Assembly (NCBI RefSeq): GCF_000344805.1
Contig: NC_020453.1
Coordinates: 6,109,001-6,173,000 of the forward strand
Direction of reading: 5' to 3'
Length of the DNA stretch: 64,000 nt
Source: Bradyrhizobium oligotrophicum S58
Lineage (GTDB): Bacteria; Pseudomonadota; Alphaproteobacteria; Rhizobiales; Xanthobacteraceae
Of this stretch, positions 26,989-35,930 are shown piece after piece. The notes under the pieces are model-generated. The model did no database searches. It was not told where the DNA came from and saw nothing but the letters and a program-made list of their open reading frames with translations. The position numbers were made by a program, and so were the translations under genes. Within the stretch, counting starts at the first letter, position 1, and each line of letters opens with the position of its first letter.

Positions 26989-28227
26989 ATGGCCGCATTC
27001 GATTTTGCACCGCTCCTGAACTCAGGCCTGCCGGCACCCGCCGCGCGCTGGACAGGACTTGCAAAATACAGCTTCGTCGGCGGCAACAACGACCCTGGTG
27101 CCGTGCCGGTGGACGCGTTGCGAGCCGCCGCAGACGCCGTGCTTGCCCGCGAAGGCCGCGCGCTCGCCACCTATGGCCTCGCGCACGGACCACAGGGCTA
27201 TCGGCCGTTGCGCGACTTCCTGGCCAGCAAGCTGTCGCGCGACGCCGGCATGTCGGCCCGTGCCGACGACATCATGATCCTCTCGGGCTCGCTGCAGGGC
27301 CTCGACCTCGTCAACCAGGCGCTGCTGACGCGCGGCGACACCGTGCTGGTCGAGCAGGACAATTACCAGGGCACGCTGACGCGGCTGGCGCGACTCGGCG
27401 TCAAGACCATCGGCATCCCGCTCGACGGCGACGGCATGCGAACGGATGCGCTAGCGACGGTGCTGGCCGACCTCAAGGATCGCGGCATCCGGCCGAAATA
27501 CATCTATACCATTCCGACCGTGCAGAACCCCACCGGCACCATCATGCCGGAGAACCGTCGTGCTGAGCTCTTGTGGCTCTCACGCGCCTATGGCGTGCCG
27601 GTGTTCGAGGACGATTGCTATGCGGACCTCATCTGGGAGGGGAGACGCCCGCGCGCGATTCACGGCATGTCCGACCATGGCGGCGTGATCCATCTCGGGT
27701 CATTCTCGAAGTCCGTCGCCCCCGCATTGCGTGTCGGCTTCCTGGTCGCGCCCTGGGAGATCATGTCGGTTCTGCTCGCGCTCAAGACCGATGCCGGCTC
27801 GGGAGCCCTGGAGCAGATGGTGCTCGCGGAATATTGCAAGCCGCATTTCGCAACTCACGTGCCGCAATTGGTGCGCGGGCTGCGCGCAAAGCTGGGTACG
27901 CTGATCGAGGCGCTCGACGCCGAGTTCGGCACGGCCGCGGAATTCGTGCCGCCGAAGGGCGGGATCTTCCTGTGGGTCAAGCTGCCGGACCAGGTCGACG
28001 CGATGAAGCTGTCGCAGGCCGCCCTGAAGCGCGGCGTGTCGATCAATCCGGGACCGGAATGGTCGACCGACGCGGCGCATTCCAGAAGCCGCTTGCGGCT
28101 GTGCTTTGCGAGCCCCTCGCATCAGGAGATCCGCGACGGCATCGCGGTGCTTGCCGAGGTGTGCCGCCACGAGTTCGGCGTGCCCCTGCGCTCCGCGAAT
28201 GTGGAGCACAGCAGCGCAGGCGAGTAA
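26989..28227 (+). CDS. PLP-dependent aminotransferase (2-aminoadipate/MocR-like class I fold)
   Basis: This 412-residue protein is a fold-type I pyridoxal-phosphate enzyme. The segments YGLAHGPQGYRPLRDFLA, LSGSLQGLDLVNQ and IPTVQNPTGTIM are typical of LysN/2-aminoadipate and MocR-type aminotransferases. The internal aldimine lysine is in GSFSKSVAPALRVGF and the arginine in SRLRLCF binds carboxylate. There is no N-terminal winged helix, so it is an enzyme and not a MocR regulator. The RBS AAGGGAGG precedes the ATG. It converges with the amidohydrolase gene after 9 nt. The substrate is unknown. Confidence 0.88.
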   Translation: MAAFDFAPLLNSGLPAPAARWTGLAKYSFVGGNNDPGAVPVDALRAAADAVLAREGRALATYGLAHGPQGYRPLRDFLASKLSRDAGMSARADDIMILSGSLQGLDLVNQALLTRGDTVLVEQDNYQGTLTRLARLGVKTIGIPLDGDGMRTDALATVLADLKDRGIRPKYIYTIPTVQNPTGTIMPENRRAELLWLSRAYGVPVFEDDCYADLIWEGRRPRAIHGMSDHGGVIHLGSFSKSVAPALRVGFLVAPWEIMSVLLALKTDAGSGALEQMVLAEYCKPHFATHVPQLVRGLRAKLGTLIEALDAEFGTAAEFVPPKGGIFLWVKLPDQVDAMKLSQAALKRGVSINPGPEWSTDAAHSRSRLRLCFASPSHQEIRDGIAVLAEVCRHEFGVPLRSANVEHSSAGE

Positions 28228-28236
28228 GCGCGGGAC

Positions 28237-29517
28237 TCACCGCACCGAGAAGGGCGACTGATAGGGCCGCCCGAACGGCACGCCATTGATCACGGTCTGC
28301 ACCGGCTTCAGCTGCAGCTTGCCCTCGCGCTTGTTGCCACGCGTATCGAGGAAGCTGACAGGGCCTTCGACCAGGTCGATGATCGCAACGTCGGCCGGTG
28401 CGCCGACCTGCAAGGTGCCTAGCTTCGGTGCACGGCCGATGATCTTGGCCGGCGCCGAGGTCGCCATGCCCACGACCTGTTCCAGCGAGAATCCCATCGC
28501 CAGGAATTTGCCCATGACGTTCGGCAGGAACGGCATGCCGGGCGAATTGCCCGAGAACACATGGATGTCCGAGGAGATGGTGTCCGGGCCACAGCCGCCA
28601 GGGATCGCCACCTCCGCCACGGTGAAATCGAAGCTGCCACCGCCATGTCCGACATCGAACAGCACGCCGCGCTGCTTGGCAGCGAGCGCCGCGGGCAAGA
28701 GCTTGCCGTCCTGGACGATGTTGGTGAAGGCGCCGGCCATGTTCGGCGCGCCGGAATAGGCATGGGTCAGGATGTCGCCGGGGCGCAGCAGGTCGAGGAT
28801 CTGCGACATCAACTCGCCGGTCTCGACGCCACCGATATGCACCATCATCCGCGCCGGCCAGCCGCAGAGCTCACAGGCCTTGATAGCGCGCTTCAACGGC
28901 TCGAGCCCGTGCTTGAAGATCACGTTCTCCGACATCCGCACCTTGACCCCGAGCAGGAAGTCCGGGTTCTCGGCCAGCGCCATCGCGCAGGCGTCCACCT
29001 GCGCATTGTCGATGTTGTAGAGCTCGGCCACCGGAAACGCCGACAACCCATTGTTGGCGATGTGGACGAAGGCATAGATGCGCGCGCGCGACTGGGCAGC
29101 GATGAAGCGGCGCAACGCGGCCAGATTGTTCACCCCCGCATCGCCCGCCGAGACCACCGTCGTGGTGCCCTGGAATTGCACCAGCTCGTCCGGCGGGATC
29201 CCGATCGCCGACCCATACGGATAGACGTGGCTGTGGAGGTCGATGAGCCCCGGCATCACCAGCCGGCCGGCGGCGTCGATCGACCGCAACGTCCGCTCGG
29301 CCGGGATCTCAGCTTCGATGGCCTCGACGACGCCCCAGCGGATCCCGATGTCGCGCTTGCCGCGCAGCGACTGGCTGGGATCGATGACGTCGCCGCCCTT
29401 GATGATGAGGTCGAACTTGTCCGCTGGGCCCATCGCCGCATGAGCCGGGCCCGACACCGCGGCCACGGCGGCCGCTCCGGAAGACAACAGGAAATCACGG
29501 CGCGACAGCGCAGACAT
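28237..29517 (-). CDS. Tat-exported amidohydrolase/deacetylase family metallohydrolase
   Basis: This 426-residue amidohydrolase-superfamily protein begins with a twin-arginine signal (SRRDFLLSSGAAAVAA), so it should be exported folded. Metal ligands appear in GLIDLHSHVYP, then a lysine in LLGVKVRMSE that may be carboxylated, MMVHIGG, LTHAYSG and the late aspartate in SSDIHVFSG. This set fits the subgroup of dihydroorotase/imidazolonepropionase-like deacetylases. The ATG at 29517 starts the signal. Export is unusual for such enzymes. The substrate is not known; cyclic amides and N-acyl compounds are possible. Confidence 0.85.
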   Translation of the reverse strand: MSALSRRDFLLSSGAAAVAAVSGPAHAAMGPADKFDLIIKGGDVIDPSQSLRGKRDIGIRWGVVEAIEAEIPAERTLRSIDAAGRLVMPGLIDLHSHVYPYGSAIGIPPDELVQFQGTTTVVSAGDAGVNNLAALRRFIAAQSRARIYAFVHIANNGLSAFPVAELYNIDNAQVDACAMALAENPDFLLGVKVRMSENVIFKHGLEPLKRAIKACELCGWPARMMVHIGGVETGELMSQILDLLRPGDILTHAYSGAPNMAGAFTNIVQDGKLLPAALAAKQRGVLFDVGHGGGSFDFTVAEVAIPGGCGPDTISSDIHVFSGNSPGMPFLPNVMGKFLAMGFSLEQVVGMATSAPAKIIGRAPKLGTLQVGAPADVAIIDLVEGPVSFLDTRGNKREGKLQLKPVQTVINGVPFGRPYQSPFSVR

Positions 29518-29688
29518 GTTCAGCCTCCCCAAGCTTGTTTGTAGTTGCCGGCAGCATGCGCCTCGCCTGCGGATCCAGCAAGGCCGGCTCGGAAAGATTG
29601 AGACTTTGTGTCAACCAGACGAGCGCAGGACGTTGCGCAGTTGACGCAGTGCATTAAGATGTCCCGGCAGTCATCTCCGCGAGACCGC

Positions 29689-30138
29689 ATGACCTCGATC
29701 TCCCGCCCTCTCCTTGCGATCGTCCTCCTCGCATCATCATTCGCGCCGGCCGCTTCGGCCGACGATACTGTCGACGTCGCGCGCGCCTGGGGCCTGATCG
29801 GAACCTGGGCTGCCGATTGCGACGCGCCGGCGGTCAAGGGCCGCGGCGCCATCATCTCCTACGAGGTCACCGCGGAGGGCAACCTGATCTATCGCCGCGA
29901 CCATGATCCGTCCGATATCAACGAGGTCGCAAACGCGCGCGTCGAGCCCGACCAGACTCTGGTGCTCTCGATCGTGCTGCCGAAGGCGCGCCAGACGCGC
30001 GAGAACGGCATCGTCAAGACGACGGATGGCGGCATCCGCTCGGTGTTCAACCGCGGCGAGGACGGCAGCTACACCATTCGCGAGGCCCGCTTCATCGCCA
30101 ACGGCAAGCCGACGCCCGCCCTCCGGAAGTGCGACTGA
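29689..30138 (+). CDS. secreted protein of unknown function
   Basis: This 149-residue protein has a signal peptide (MTSISRPLLAIVLLASSFAPAASA), then a mature domain with WGLIGTWAADCDAP, IYRRDHDPSDINEVANARVEPD and a final LRKCD, giving two cysteines that may pair. It appears to be a lipocalin-like small periplasmic beta-rich protein by strand pattern only. The ATG at 29689 was chosen for the signal peptide. No family name is recognised. Confidence 0.7.
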   Translation: MTSISRPLLAIVLLASSFAPAASADDTVDVARAWGLIGTWAADCDAPAVKGRGAIISYEVTAEGNLIYRRDHDPSDINEVANARVEPDQTLVLSIVLPKARQTRENGIVKTTDGGIRSVFNRGEDGSYTIREARFIANGKPTPALRKCD

Positions 30139-30282
30139 GGCGCCAAGCGAGAGAGAGAAGCCAGCGTTCACGCCCGGCCTGAAGACCAAATCTGAACGTG
30201 CATTCAGCAACTTCGCAGAAGTTCCTGCGGAACGTTCTCCCACACTTCAAGTTGATCCCGCACTTTCATTCTGGAGGACAAC

Positions 30283-30510
30283 ATGAAGAAAATCGCTCTT
30301 GCACTCGCTTCCCTTGCGGCTGTCGCGCTCGTGGCCCCGTCGATGGCCAACGCCGAGACCGTGGTCATCAAGCGCGGCGGCCATCACTATCATCACGGCT
30401 GGGAGCATCGCGGCTTCGACCGCTCCCGCGCCGAGTACCGCATGCGCCGTGAGGTCCGGCCGTTTCACCGCCACCACGACCGCACCGTGATCATCAAGCA
30501 CCGCGACTGA
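30283..30510 (+). CDS. small secreted histidine-rich protein
   Basis: This 75-residue protein has a clear signal peptide (MKKIALALASLAAVALVAPSMANAE) and a short mature part rich in His and Arg (GGHHYHHGWEHRG, VRPFHRHHD). A GGAGGA Shine-Dalgarno precedes the ATG at good spacing and a terminator hairpin follows 16 bases after the stop, so it is a real single-gene unit. The clusters of histidine suggest metal binding in the periplasm, which is inference. Confidence 0.75.
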   Translation: MKKIALALASLAAVALVAPSMANAETVVIKRGGHHYHHGWEHRGFDRSRAEYRMRREVRPFHRHHDRTVIIKHRD

Positions 30511-30526
30511 TCCGCGAATCGACATG

Positions 30527-30556
30527 GAAATGGCCCCGCGAGGGGCCATTTCTCTT
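30527..30556 (+). terminator. Rho-independent terminator after the His-rich gene
   Basis: Perfect 11-bp arms gaaatggcccc (30527-30537) and ggggccatttc (30542-30552) with loop gcga are followed by tctt. The T-run is short but the stem is strong. Confidence 0.75.
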
Positions 30557-30588
30557 CAGCCGCATTGGCCGCAAACGAAGCAACACCA

Positions 30589-30620
30589 GGGATCAGCGAT
30601 CCCAGGGGATCAGCGATCCC
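30589..30620. repeat. tandem palindromic 15-mer
   Basis: Two copies of gggatcagcgatccc, at 30589-30603 and 30606-30620, stand 17 bp apart, and each is itself a 6-bp inverted repeat around agc. The second copy overlaps the 3' end of the aldo/keto reductase gene and encodes part of its C-terminus. Confidence 0.8.
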
Positions 30621-31431
30621 AATCCGGCGCAAAGCCTGGATTGACGAAGCGCTTATCCTTGGGGAGGGCCGCGATGGTCGCGCGATCCTCATCATCGAGC
30701 TGGACCTTCATCGCATCCCAATTGGCCTGCTGACTTTCCCTGCGCCCCGCCTTGGGAATCGCCGCCACCCCGTCCTGATCCAACAGCCATTTCAGCGCGA
30801 CCTGGGCGGCACTTGCGCCATGCTTCCTGCCGATCGCCGCGAGCGTCTCGTCGGCGGCCGCGCGCCCCTGCGCCAGCGGGCAATAGGCCACCAGGGGGAT
30901 CGATCGGCTGGCCATGTAGCCCATCAGCTTCGACTGATCGAGCATCACATGGTACTCGACCTGGTTGCAGGCGACGGGCGCCTGGATGTCCTCCACGGCC
31001 TGCTTCAGCAAGGCGACGGTGAAATTGGCCACGCCGATCGCGCGCGTGCGTCCCTCGTCCTTCAGCTTCAACAGCGTTTCCAGCGCGGCCGGCAAGTTCA
31101 TTCCCTTGGCCGGCCAATGGATGAGATAGAGGTCGACGAAGTCCAGCCTGAGCTTCCTCAAGCTCGTATCGAACGCACGGCGGATCGCGTCCGGCGCGAG
31201 ATTCTCCGGCCAGACCTTTGTGGTGACATGCAATTCGGCGCGCGGCAGATCGGCCGCCGCAAGCGCAGCCCCGATCGCATCCTCATTGGCATACATCTCG
31301 GCGGTGTCGATGTGGCGGTACCCGAGCGCGAGCGCGCTCTCGACCGCTTCGCGGCATACCGTGCCCTGCATGCGAAACGTGCCGAGCCCAAGCTTGGGCA
31401 GATGGATACCCTGGGTGTCGATGACGTTCAT
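30610..31431 (-). CDS. aldo/keto reductase
   Basis: This 273-residue TIM-barrel NADPH-dependent reductase shows the AKR signatures: GLGTFRMQG, GYRHIDTAEMYANEDAIG with the catalytic Asp/Tyr, TTKVWPENL with Lys, YLIHWPAK with His, and the C-terminal IPKAGRRE cofactor segment. The ATG at 31431 follows GGAG. It reduces an aldehyde or ketone; the closest named relatives are 2,5-diketo-D-gluconate and methylglyoxal reductases. It is a single gene. Confidence 0.92.
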   Translation of the reverse strand: MNVIDTQGIHLPKLGLGTFRMQGTVCREAVESALALGYRHIDTAEMYANEDAIGAALAAADLPRAELHVTTKVWPENLAPDAIRRAFDTSLRKLRLDFVDLYLIHWPAKGMNLPAALETLLKLKDEGRTRAIGVANFTVALLKQAVEDIQAPVACNQVEYHVMLDQSKLMGYMASRSIPLVAYCPLAQGRAAADETLAAIGRKHGASAAQVALKWLLDQDGVAAIPKAGRRESQQANWDAMKVQLDDEDRATIAALPKDKRFVNPGFAPDWDR

Positions 31432-31625
31432 GACTTCTCCTGGAGACGCGCGGGCCACTTCGCCAGCGAAGGCCGGCGGCAGCCTCGAAACATCAAGACC
31501 TTGGCGGGAAGCGCTCAGCTTGCCTTCGCTCCGCTTGCGAGTTCAAGCGAGCCGGCATCCACGTCAATCAAGATGTCGGGAGCTAGGTTCCGGACGCAAC
31601 GAGCACGCCGGTGCAGCCTGCCCGC

Positions 31626-32045
31626 TCAGCGCCAGTTGCAGATGCCGCCACTGCCGGGCCGGCACGGCCAGGTCTGGACGCGCGTATCCATCGCCTGTGC
31701 GTCCAGAGGATTGCCGCGCCGATGAGCGAGCTTGGTCCGGGCGGCGCCACGGGGCCGCTCCGCCGTCCTTACGCTATGTCCGCGTCGCGCAGCGACAGCA
31801 CGCGGGACATCGGAGCTGATGTCGGATTCATGCGCTGGCCGGACGGTGGCCACAGGCCGATCGGTCCGGGCTTCAATAGGAATGGGTTCGAAATGCGCCT
31901 CAGGGCCAAGCGGCACCGGTGACAACACCGCCTTCGACAGATCGAGCTTGAAGAAATCACCTGGCTGATAGGCGTCGGCAATCGCTTGGGTGCCCGTGAG
32001 CAGCACGGCGCATGTGATCGTGCCGACGAACGCTTTCAACACCAT
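31626..32045 (-). CDS. secreted hypothetical protein
   Basis: This 139-residue ORF has a signal peptide (MVLKAFVGTITCAVLLTGTQAIADA), then a low-complexity basic mature region (DLSKAVLSPVPLGPEAHFEPIPIEA, RRGHSVRTAERPRG) and a C-terminus with two cysteines (TWPCRPGSGGICNW). A GGGAGGGACGGG stretch before the ATG at 32045 serves as Shine-Dalgarno. No family recognised; it resembles other small exported Bradyrhizobium proteins. Confidence 0.6.
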   Translation of the reverse strand: MVLKAFVGTITCAVLLTGTQAIADAYQPGDFFKLDLSKAVLSPVPLGPEAHFEPIPIEARTDRPVATVRPAHESDISSDVPRAVAARRGHSVRTAERPRGAARTKLAHRRGNPLDAQAMDTRVQTWPCRPGSGGICNWR

Positions 32046-32346
32046 CCCGTCCCTCCCGTCTCCCCGCGCAATCACCATTGCACGCCCCTCTGCGAGATCC
32101 CTTCGCAACAACGGATTGCGACTTCGACTGCCGCCAGCGCTCAGCGCTTCGATCCGCGTCGCGATGTTCGTTGATCGACCGTTGTCAGTCCGAGTGAAAA
32201 CCCAGGATCTGCCGGCCGTTCGACGCATCATATCCAAAGTTCCGCCCCCGTCCCTCATGTAGGTCACGGCCGCGCCTTTTCCAGGCCTAAAATAGCGAGT
32301 CACGGTTACCACTGTGCACGCAAACGGGCGCTGCGGATAAGTCAGA
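32046..32346. other. intergenic region, nothing recognised
   Basis: This 301-bp gap lies between two minus-strand genes and presumably holds the promoter of the secreted hypothetical gene. Open frames in it lack family features. No repeat or hairpin with a T-run was seen. Confidence 0.45.
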
Positions 32347-33231
32347 CTAATTGGACGATTCGATTCTGATGCGGCAGCGCAGCGTCTCCGCTGCTCCCGG
32401 CGCCATATGCAAAATGCCAGGTTTGAGCGCGAACTCGGCGTCGAAATTGAGCGGGCTCGCAAAGCCGCGCCAGGGTTCGATGCAGACGAAAGGCGCGCCG
32501 CCCGGCTTCGACCAGATGCCGAGCTGGCGAAAATTATCCCAAGCTAATTCCAGCGCAGGCCCTTTGGTTCCGACGAGCCGAACCGACTGGCTGGCAGGCT
32601 GGTCGAGAATGATCGCATCATCGTTGAACAGACGATCGTTCAATAGGAGGACGTCGCCGTCGATCGGCGACGGCTCCGGCTGCTCGCGCAGCAGGCCGCC
32701 GGTCAGACGGCGGATCGGCGCCGGCTCAGCTTCTGCAAAGATCAGCCGGTAGCTCTCCTTCGGTTGCCCCGGAAGCAGCGGCCAGTTGAAAGCGGGATGG
32801 GCGCCGAACGACGCAGGCAGCATCTCCGCGCCGGGGTTGGCGATCTCGACCACCATGTCGAGCGCGTCAGCCGTGATCCGGTAGCTCAAGGTGAGATGGA
32901 AGGCGAAGGGATAGCGCGCTTGCGTCGTCTCGTCATCAGTCAGGCGCAGCACGCAGGCCTCGGCGCTGCGCTCCAGCCAAATGAAGCGCAGGTCGCGGGC
33001 GAAGCCGTGTTGGGTCATTGGATAGGTCCGGCCGCGATGGTGCAGGTGATCGCCCTTGAGGCGGCCGACGATCGGAAACAACCAGGGCGCATGGCGCGGC
33101 CACACCGGCCCCGCCTGCCACAGCAGCTCCAGTCCGTCGGCTGTCTTCAGCGAGCATAGCTCGGCGCCATCGGCCTTGATCGTGGCGGTGATGCCGCCGG
33201 CGCTGATCGTATGGAGGTCGTCGCTCATCAT
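32347..33231 (-). CDS. aldose 1-epimerase family protein (LacX-like)
   Basis: This 294-residue protein is a galactose-mutarotase-fold enzyme of the LacX/YeaD-like group. Visible are LFPIVGRLKGD, the PMTQHGFARDL segment with the catalytic histidine, SFGAHPAFNWPL with a second histidine, and CIEPWRGFASP with the catalytic glutamate. Such proteins interconvert anomers of sugars or phosphosugars. It is 72 nt from the ABC permease gene at 33304, on the same strand, and might be the last gene of that long operon, although the hexose role does not match the lactam-type enzymes upstream. Confidence 0.87.
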   Translation of the reverse strand: MMSDDLHTISAGGITATIKADGAELCSLKTADGLELLWQAGPVWPRHAPWLFPIVGRLKGDHLHHRGRTYPMTQHGFARDLRFIWLERSAEACVLRLTDDETTQARYPFAFHLTLSYRITADALDMVVEIANPGAEMLPASFGAHPAFNWPLLPGQPKESYRLIFAEAEPAPIRRLTGGLLREQPEPSPIDGDVLLLNDRLFNDDAIILDQPASQSVRLVGTKGPALELAWDNFRQLGIWSKPGGAPFVCIEPWRGFASPLNFDAEFALKPGILHMAPGAAETLRCRIRIESSN

Positions 33232-33303
33232 TCACCACCTTCGCAGAAGCCGCGCAGGTGATGCCGGATTGCCGTGGCAACGTCCAGGGGCTGCAATGCC
33301 AAC

Positions 33304-34347
33304 TCAGCGCTCTCCGACCAGCAGCCGGTAGCGGAACTGATCGAGGATGACCGCGAGCACCAGCAATGAGCCGAGCAGCACCATCTGCATATAGGAGCCG
33401 ATCTGCGCGATGTTCATGCCGTTCTGCAAGAGCACGATGAAGAAGCCGCCAAGCACCACGTTCTCGACCCGGCCGATGCCGCCATGCAGCGACACGCCGG
33501 CGATGACGCAGGCCGCGATCGATTCCAGCGCGATCGTGCCGCCGAGATTGGTCTCGCCGGAGCCGACGCGGGCGGTCAGCAGCAGACCCGCGACCGAGGC
33601 CAGCAGCGCGCACATGATATAGGCGATGAACAGCACCTTGGTGGTGTTGACACCGGACAACCGCGCCGCCTTGACGTTGCCGCCGACCGCCTGGATGTGC
33701 TTGCCGAGCCGGGTGCGGTTCATCACCAGCCAGATCGTCGCCGCCGCGACGAGCGCGATCAGCACCGGCACAGGAATGTCGAGCACGCGGCCAAAGCCGA
33801 GCATGTCGCCGAACTCATACGGCATTCCCGACACCGGCACCCCGCCGGTCAGGAACAGCGCGATTCCGGCGCCGACCGACTGCACGCCGAGCGTCATGAT
33901 GAAGGGCGAGACGCCGAACACGGCGACGCCGAGCCCGTTGATGCTGCCGATCACGAGCGCGGCCGCAAGACCGGCGCAGCAGCCGAGCACGGTCACGAGC
34001 CAGAGCATGTCCGGCGGCAGGACGTGCGAGAGCGCGACCATCGCAAGCGCCGACACCACGGAGGTCAGCGCGATCGCGGTGCCGACCGACAGGTCGAAGC
34101 CGCCGGTGACCAGCGCCAGCATCTGCCCCAGCGACACCAGGATCAGGTAGACCGACTGCCGCGCCACGTTGGTGAGGTTCTGCAGCGCCAGGAATTCCTT
34201 CGAGACCAGCGAGAACGCGATGAGGGTGGCGAGAAGGAAGAACGGCAGCACGCCCACGCGGAGGAATACCGCGCGCAGGCCCGCCAGCAGCGCATTGGAC
34301 CGCGGAACTGAGGTGTCCTCGGCGATTGTCGTGGTTGGCATGCTCAC
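33304..34347 (-). CDS. ABC transporter permease (RbsC-like, sugar-type importer)
   Basis: This 347-residue integral membrane protein is a type II importer permease of the BPD_transp_2/RbsC family, with about ten hydrophobic segments and the coupling signature region GGIGRVENVVLGGFFIVLLQNGMN. Its start overlaps the ATPase stop (ATGA). It forms a transporter with the ATPase (34344-35861) and binding protein (35931-36992). Location at the end of the pxp operon suggests that it imports the substrate of those enzymes. Confidence 0.9.
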   Translation of the reverse strand: MSMPTTTIAEDTSVPRSNALLAGLRAVFLRVGVLPFFLLATLIAFSLVSKEFLALQNLTNVARQSVYLILVSLGQMLALVTGGFDLSVGTAIALTSVVSALAMVALSHVLPPDMLWLVTVLGCCAGLAAALVIGSINGLGVAVFGVSPFIMTLGVQSVGAGIALFLTGGVPVSGMPYEFGDMLGFGRVLDIPVPVLIALVAAATIWLVMNRTRLGKHIQAVGGNVKAARLSGVNTTKVLFIAYIMCALLASVAGLLLTARVGSGETNLGGTIALESIAACVIAGVSLHGGIGRVENVVLGGFFIVLLQNGMNIAQIGSYMQMVLLGSLLVLAVILDQFRYRLLVGER

Positions 34348-35861
34348 GCCGAGCCCTCCGTTTCAGCAAAGAAGTGTTTCAAGACGTTCTCTTCGGTGAT
34401 CGCATCGCCCGACAGCTCGGCTGCGATGCGCCCCTTGGCGAACACCACGAGCCGATGCGACAAGTTCATCACCTCCGGCAGATCCGAGGAGATCACGACC
34501 ACGGCCTTGCCGGCCTCGGCGAGGTCCTTGATGATCTGGTACAGGGCCATGCGCGTGCCCATGTCGACGCCGACGGTCGGCTCGTCGAAGATGTAGACGT
34601 CGCGGTCATCGGCAAAGCCCTTGCCGAACAGCACCTTCTGCTGGTTGCCGCCGGACAGCTTGGACGCCGCGCGGTTCATGGCAACCTTGGCGATGCCGAC
34701 CTTGTCGCCGATCGCATCCGTCAGCGCCCGGCTGCGCCGCGGCCCGACGAAGCCGAGTGGGCCTGCGACATCGGCGCGATCAAGCAGGCTGAGCTCGATA
34801 TTTCCGCGCGCGCTCGCGGTCATCTGCAGCCCCTCGCTCTTGCGGTCCGAGGGCAGGAAGAACACGCCGTCCTTGAGCAGCGCCCGCGTCGAAGCGCCGG
34901 TGACGTCGCGCCCCTTCAGCATCATCCTTCCGGACTGCAGCGGCTGCAGCCCCATCGCCGCGCGCCAGATCCGCGACTTGCCGCTGCCGACGAGGCCGGC
35001 GCAGCCGAGCACCTCGCCGGCGCGGACCTGGAGATCAGCGCCGTGCACGCCGGCGGTGCGGATGCCCTCCAGCCTCATCACGACGGGACCATCAGCGCGA
35101 TGCGCAATCTTCGGATAGATCTGGTCGACCGCGCGGCCCGTCATCAGTTCGATCAGTTCGCGCTCCGAGGTGCCGCGTGCCGGCACGGTCGCGATCAGCC
35201 GGCCGTCGCGCAGGATCGAGATGCGATCGGCGATTTCCTGGAATTCCTGGATCCGGTGCGAGATGTAGATGATGCCGACGCCCGAGGCAGCGGCCTTGGC
35301 GATGAAGCCGAACAGCCGCTCGGTCTCGCGCTCGGTCAGCGAGGCCGTCGGCTCGTCGAGGATCAGCACGCGCGCATGGGAAAGAAACGCCTTGGCGATC
35401 TCGACCATCTGCTGCTGCGCCCGCGACAGGCTGGAGGCCGGCCTGATGACGTCGATGTCGAAATCGAGCTCGGCGAATAGTTTTCGCGCGCCGGCCAGCA
35501 TGGCGCGGCGATCGGTCAGCGGTCCGCGCATCAGCTCGCGGCCGAGATAGAGATTCTCGAACACCGGCAAGGTCGGCACCAGCGAGAATTCCTGGAACAC
35601 GGTGCCGATACCGGCCTTGGCCGCATCATGCACGGAGTGGAAGCTCACCTCGTCACCATCGATGCTGATCGCACCGGAGGTCGGCCGGAACACGCCGGAG
35701 AGAATCGAGATCAAGGTCGACTTGCCGGCGCCGTTCTCGCCGAACAGCACATGCACCTCGCCGCGCTCGACCTTGAGATGGACGCCGCTGAGCGCCTTGA
35801 CGCCGGGAAACTCCTTCGAGATCCCGGTCATCTCGACCAGCGGCGCAGCCACGCTACCCAT
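34344..35861 (-). CDS. ABC transporter ATP-binding protein, two nucleotide-binding domains (RbsA-like)
   Basis: This 505-residue protein has two fused ABC domains, as in RbsA/MglA sugar importers. The first has Walker A GENGAGKST near residue 40, signature LSRAQQQMVEIA and Walker B VLILDEPTA. The second has the partly degenerate GLVGSGKSRIWRA, signature LSGGNQQKVLFGK and Walker B VYIFDEPTVG. The gene overlaps the permease by ATGA and lies 69 nt after the binding protein gene. It powers import of the ligand bound by the TorT-like protein. Confidence 0.93.
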   Translation of the reverse strand: MGSVAAPLVEMTGISKEFPGVKALSGVHLKVERGEVHVLFGENGAGKSTLISILSGVFRPTSGAISIDGDEVSFHSVHDAAKAGIGTVFQEFSLVPTLPVFENLYLGRELMRGPLTDRRAMLAGARKLFAELDFDIDVIRPASSLSRAQQQMVEIAKAFLSHARVLILDEPTASLTERETERLFGFIAKAAASGVGIIYISHRIQEFQEIADRISILRDGRLIATVPARGTSERELIELMTGRAVDQIYPKIAHRADGPVVMRLEGIRTAGVHGADLQVRAGEVLGCAGLVGSGKSRIWRAAMGLQPLQSGRMMLKGRDVTGASTRALLKDGVFFLPSDRKSEGLQMTASARGNIELSLLDRADVAGPLGFVGPRRSRALTDAIGDKVGIAKVAMNRAASKLSGGNQQKVLFGKGFADDRDVYIFDEPTVGVDMGTRMALYQIIKDLAEAGKAVVVISSDLPEVMNLSHRLVVFAKGRIAAELSGDAITEENVLKHFFAETEGSA

Positions 35862-35930
35862 TGCCTGCCCCCTTGCGATGCGGCCCTGCCCCCGTCAGGG
35901 AACAGAGGCAGAGCCGCACCTGACCCCCGC

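Noticed and set aside
30589..30620. possible start of a CRISPR array from the two tandem 15-mers
   Set aside because: Only two copies with a 2-bp gap, no spacers and no cas genes anywhere in the window.
32464..33231. assigning the aldose-epimerase-like gene a role in the pxp operon
   Set aside because: It is on the same strand, but a 72-nt gap and unrelated chemistry make this too weak to claim.
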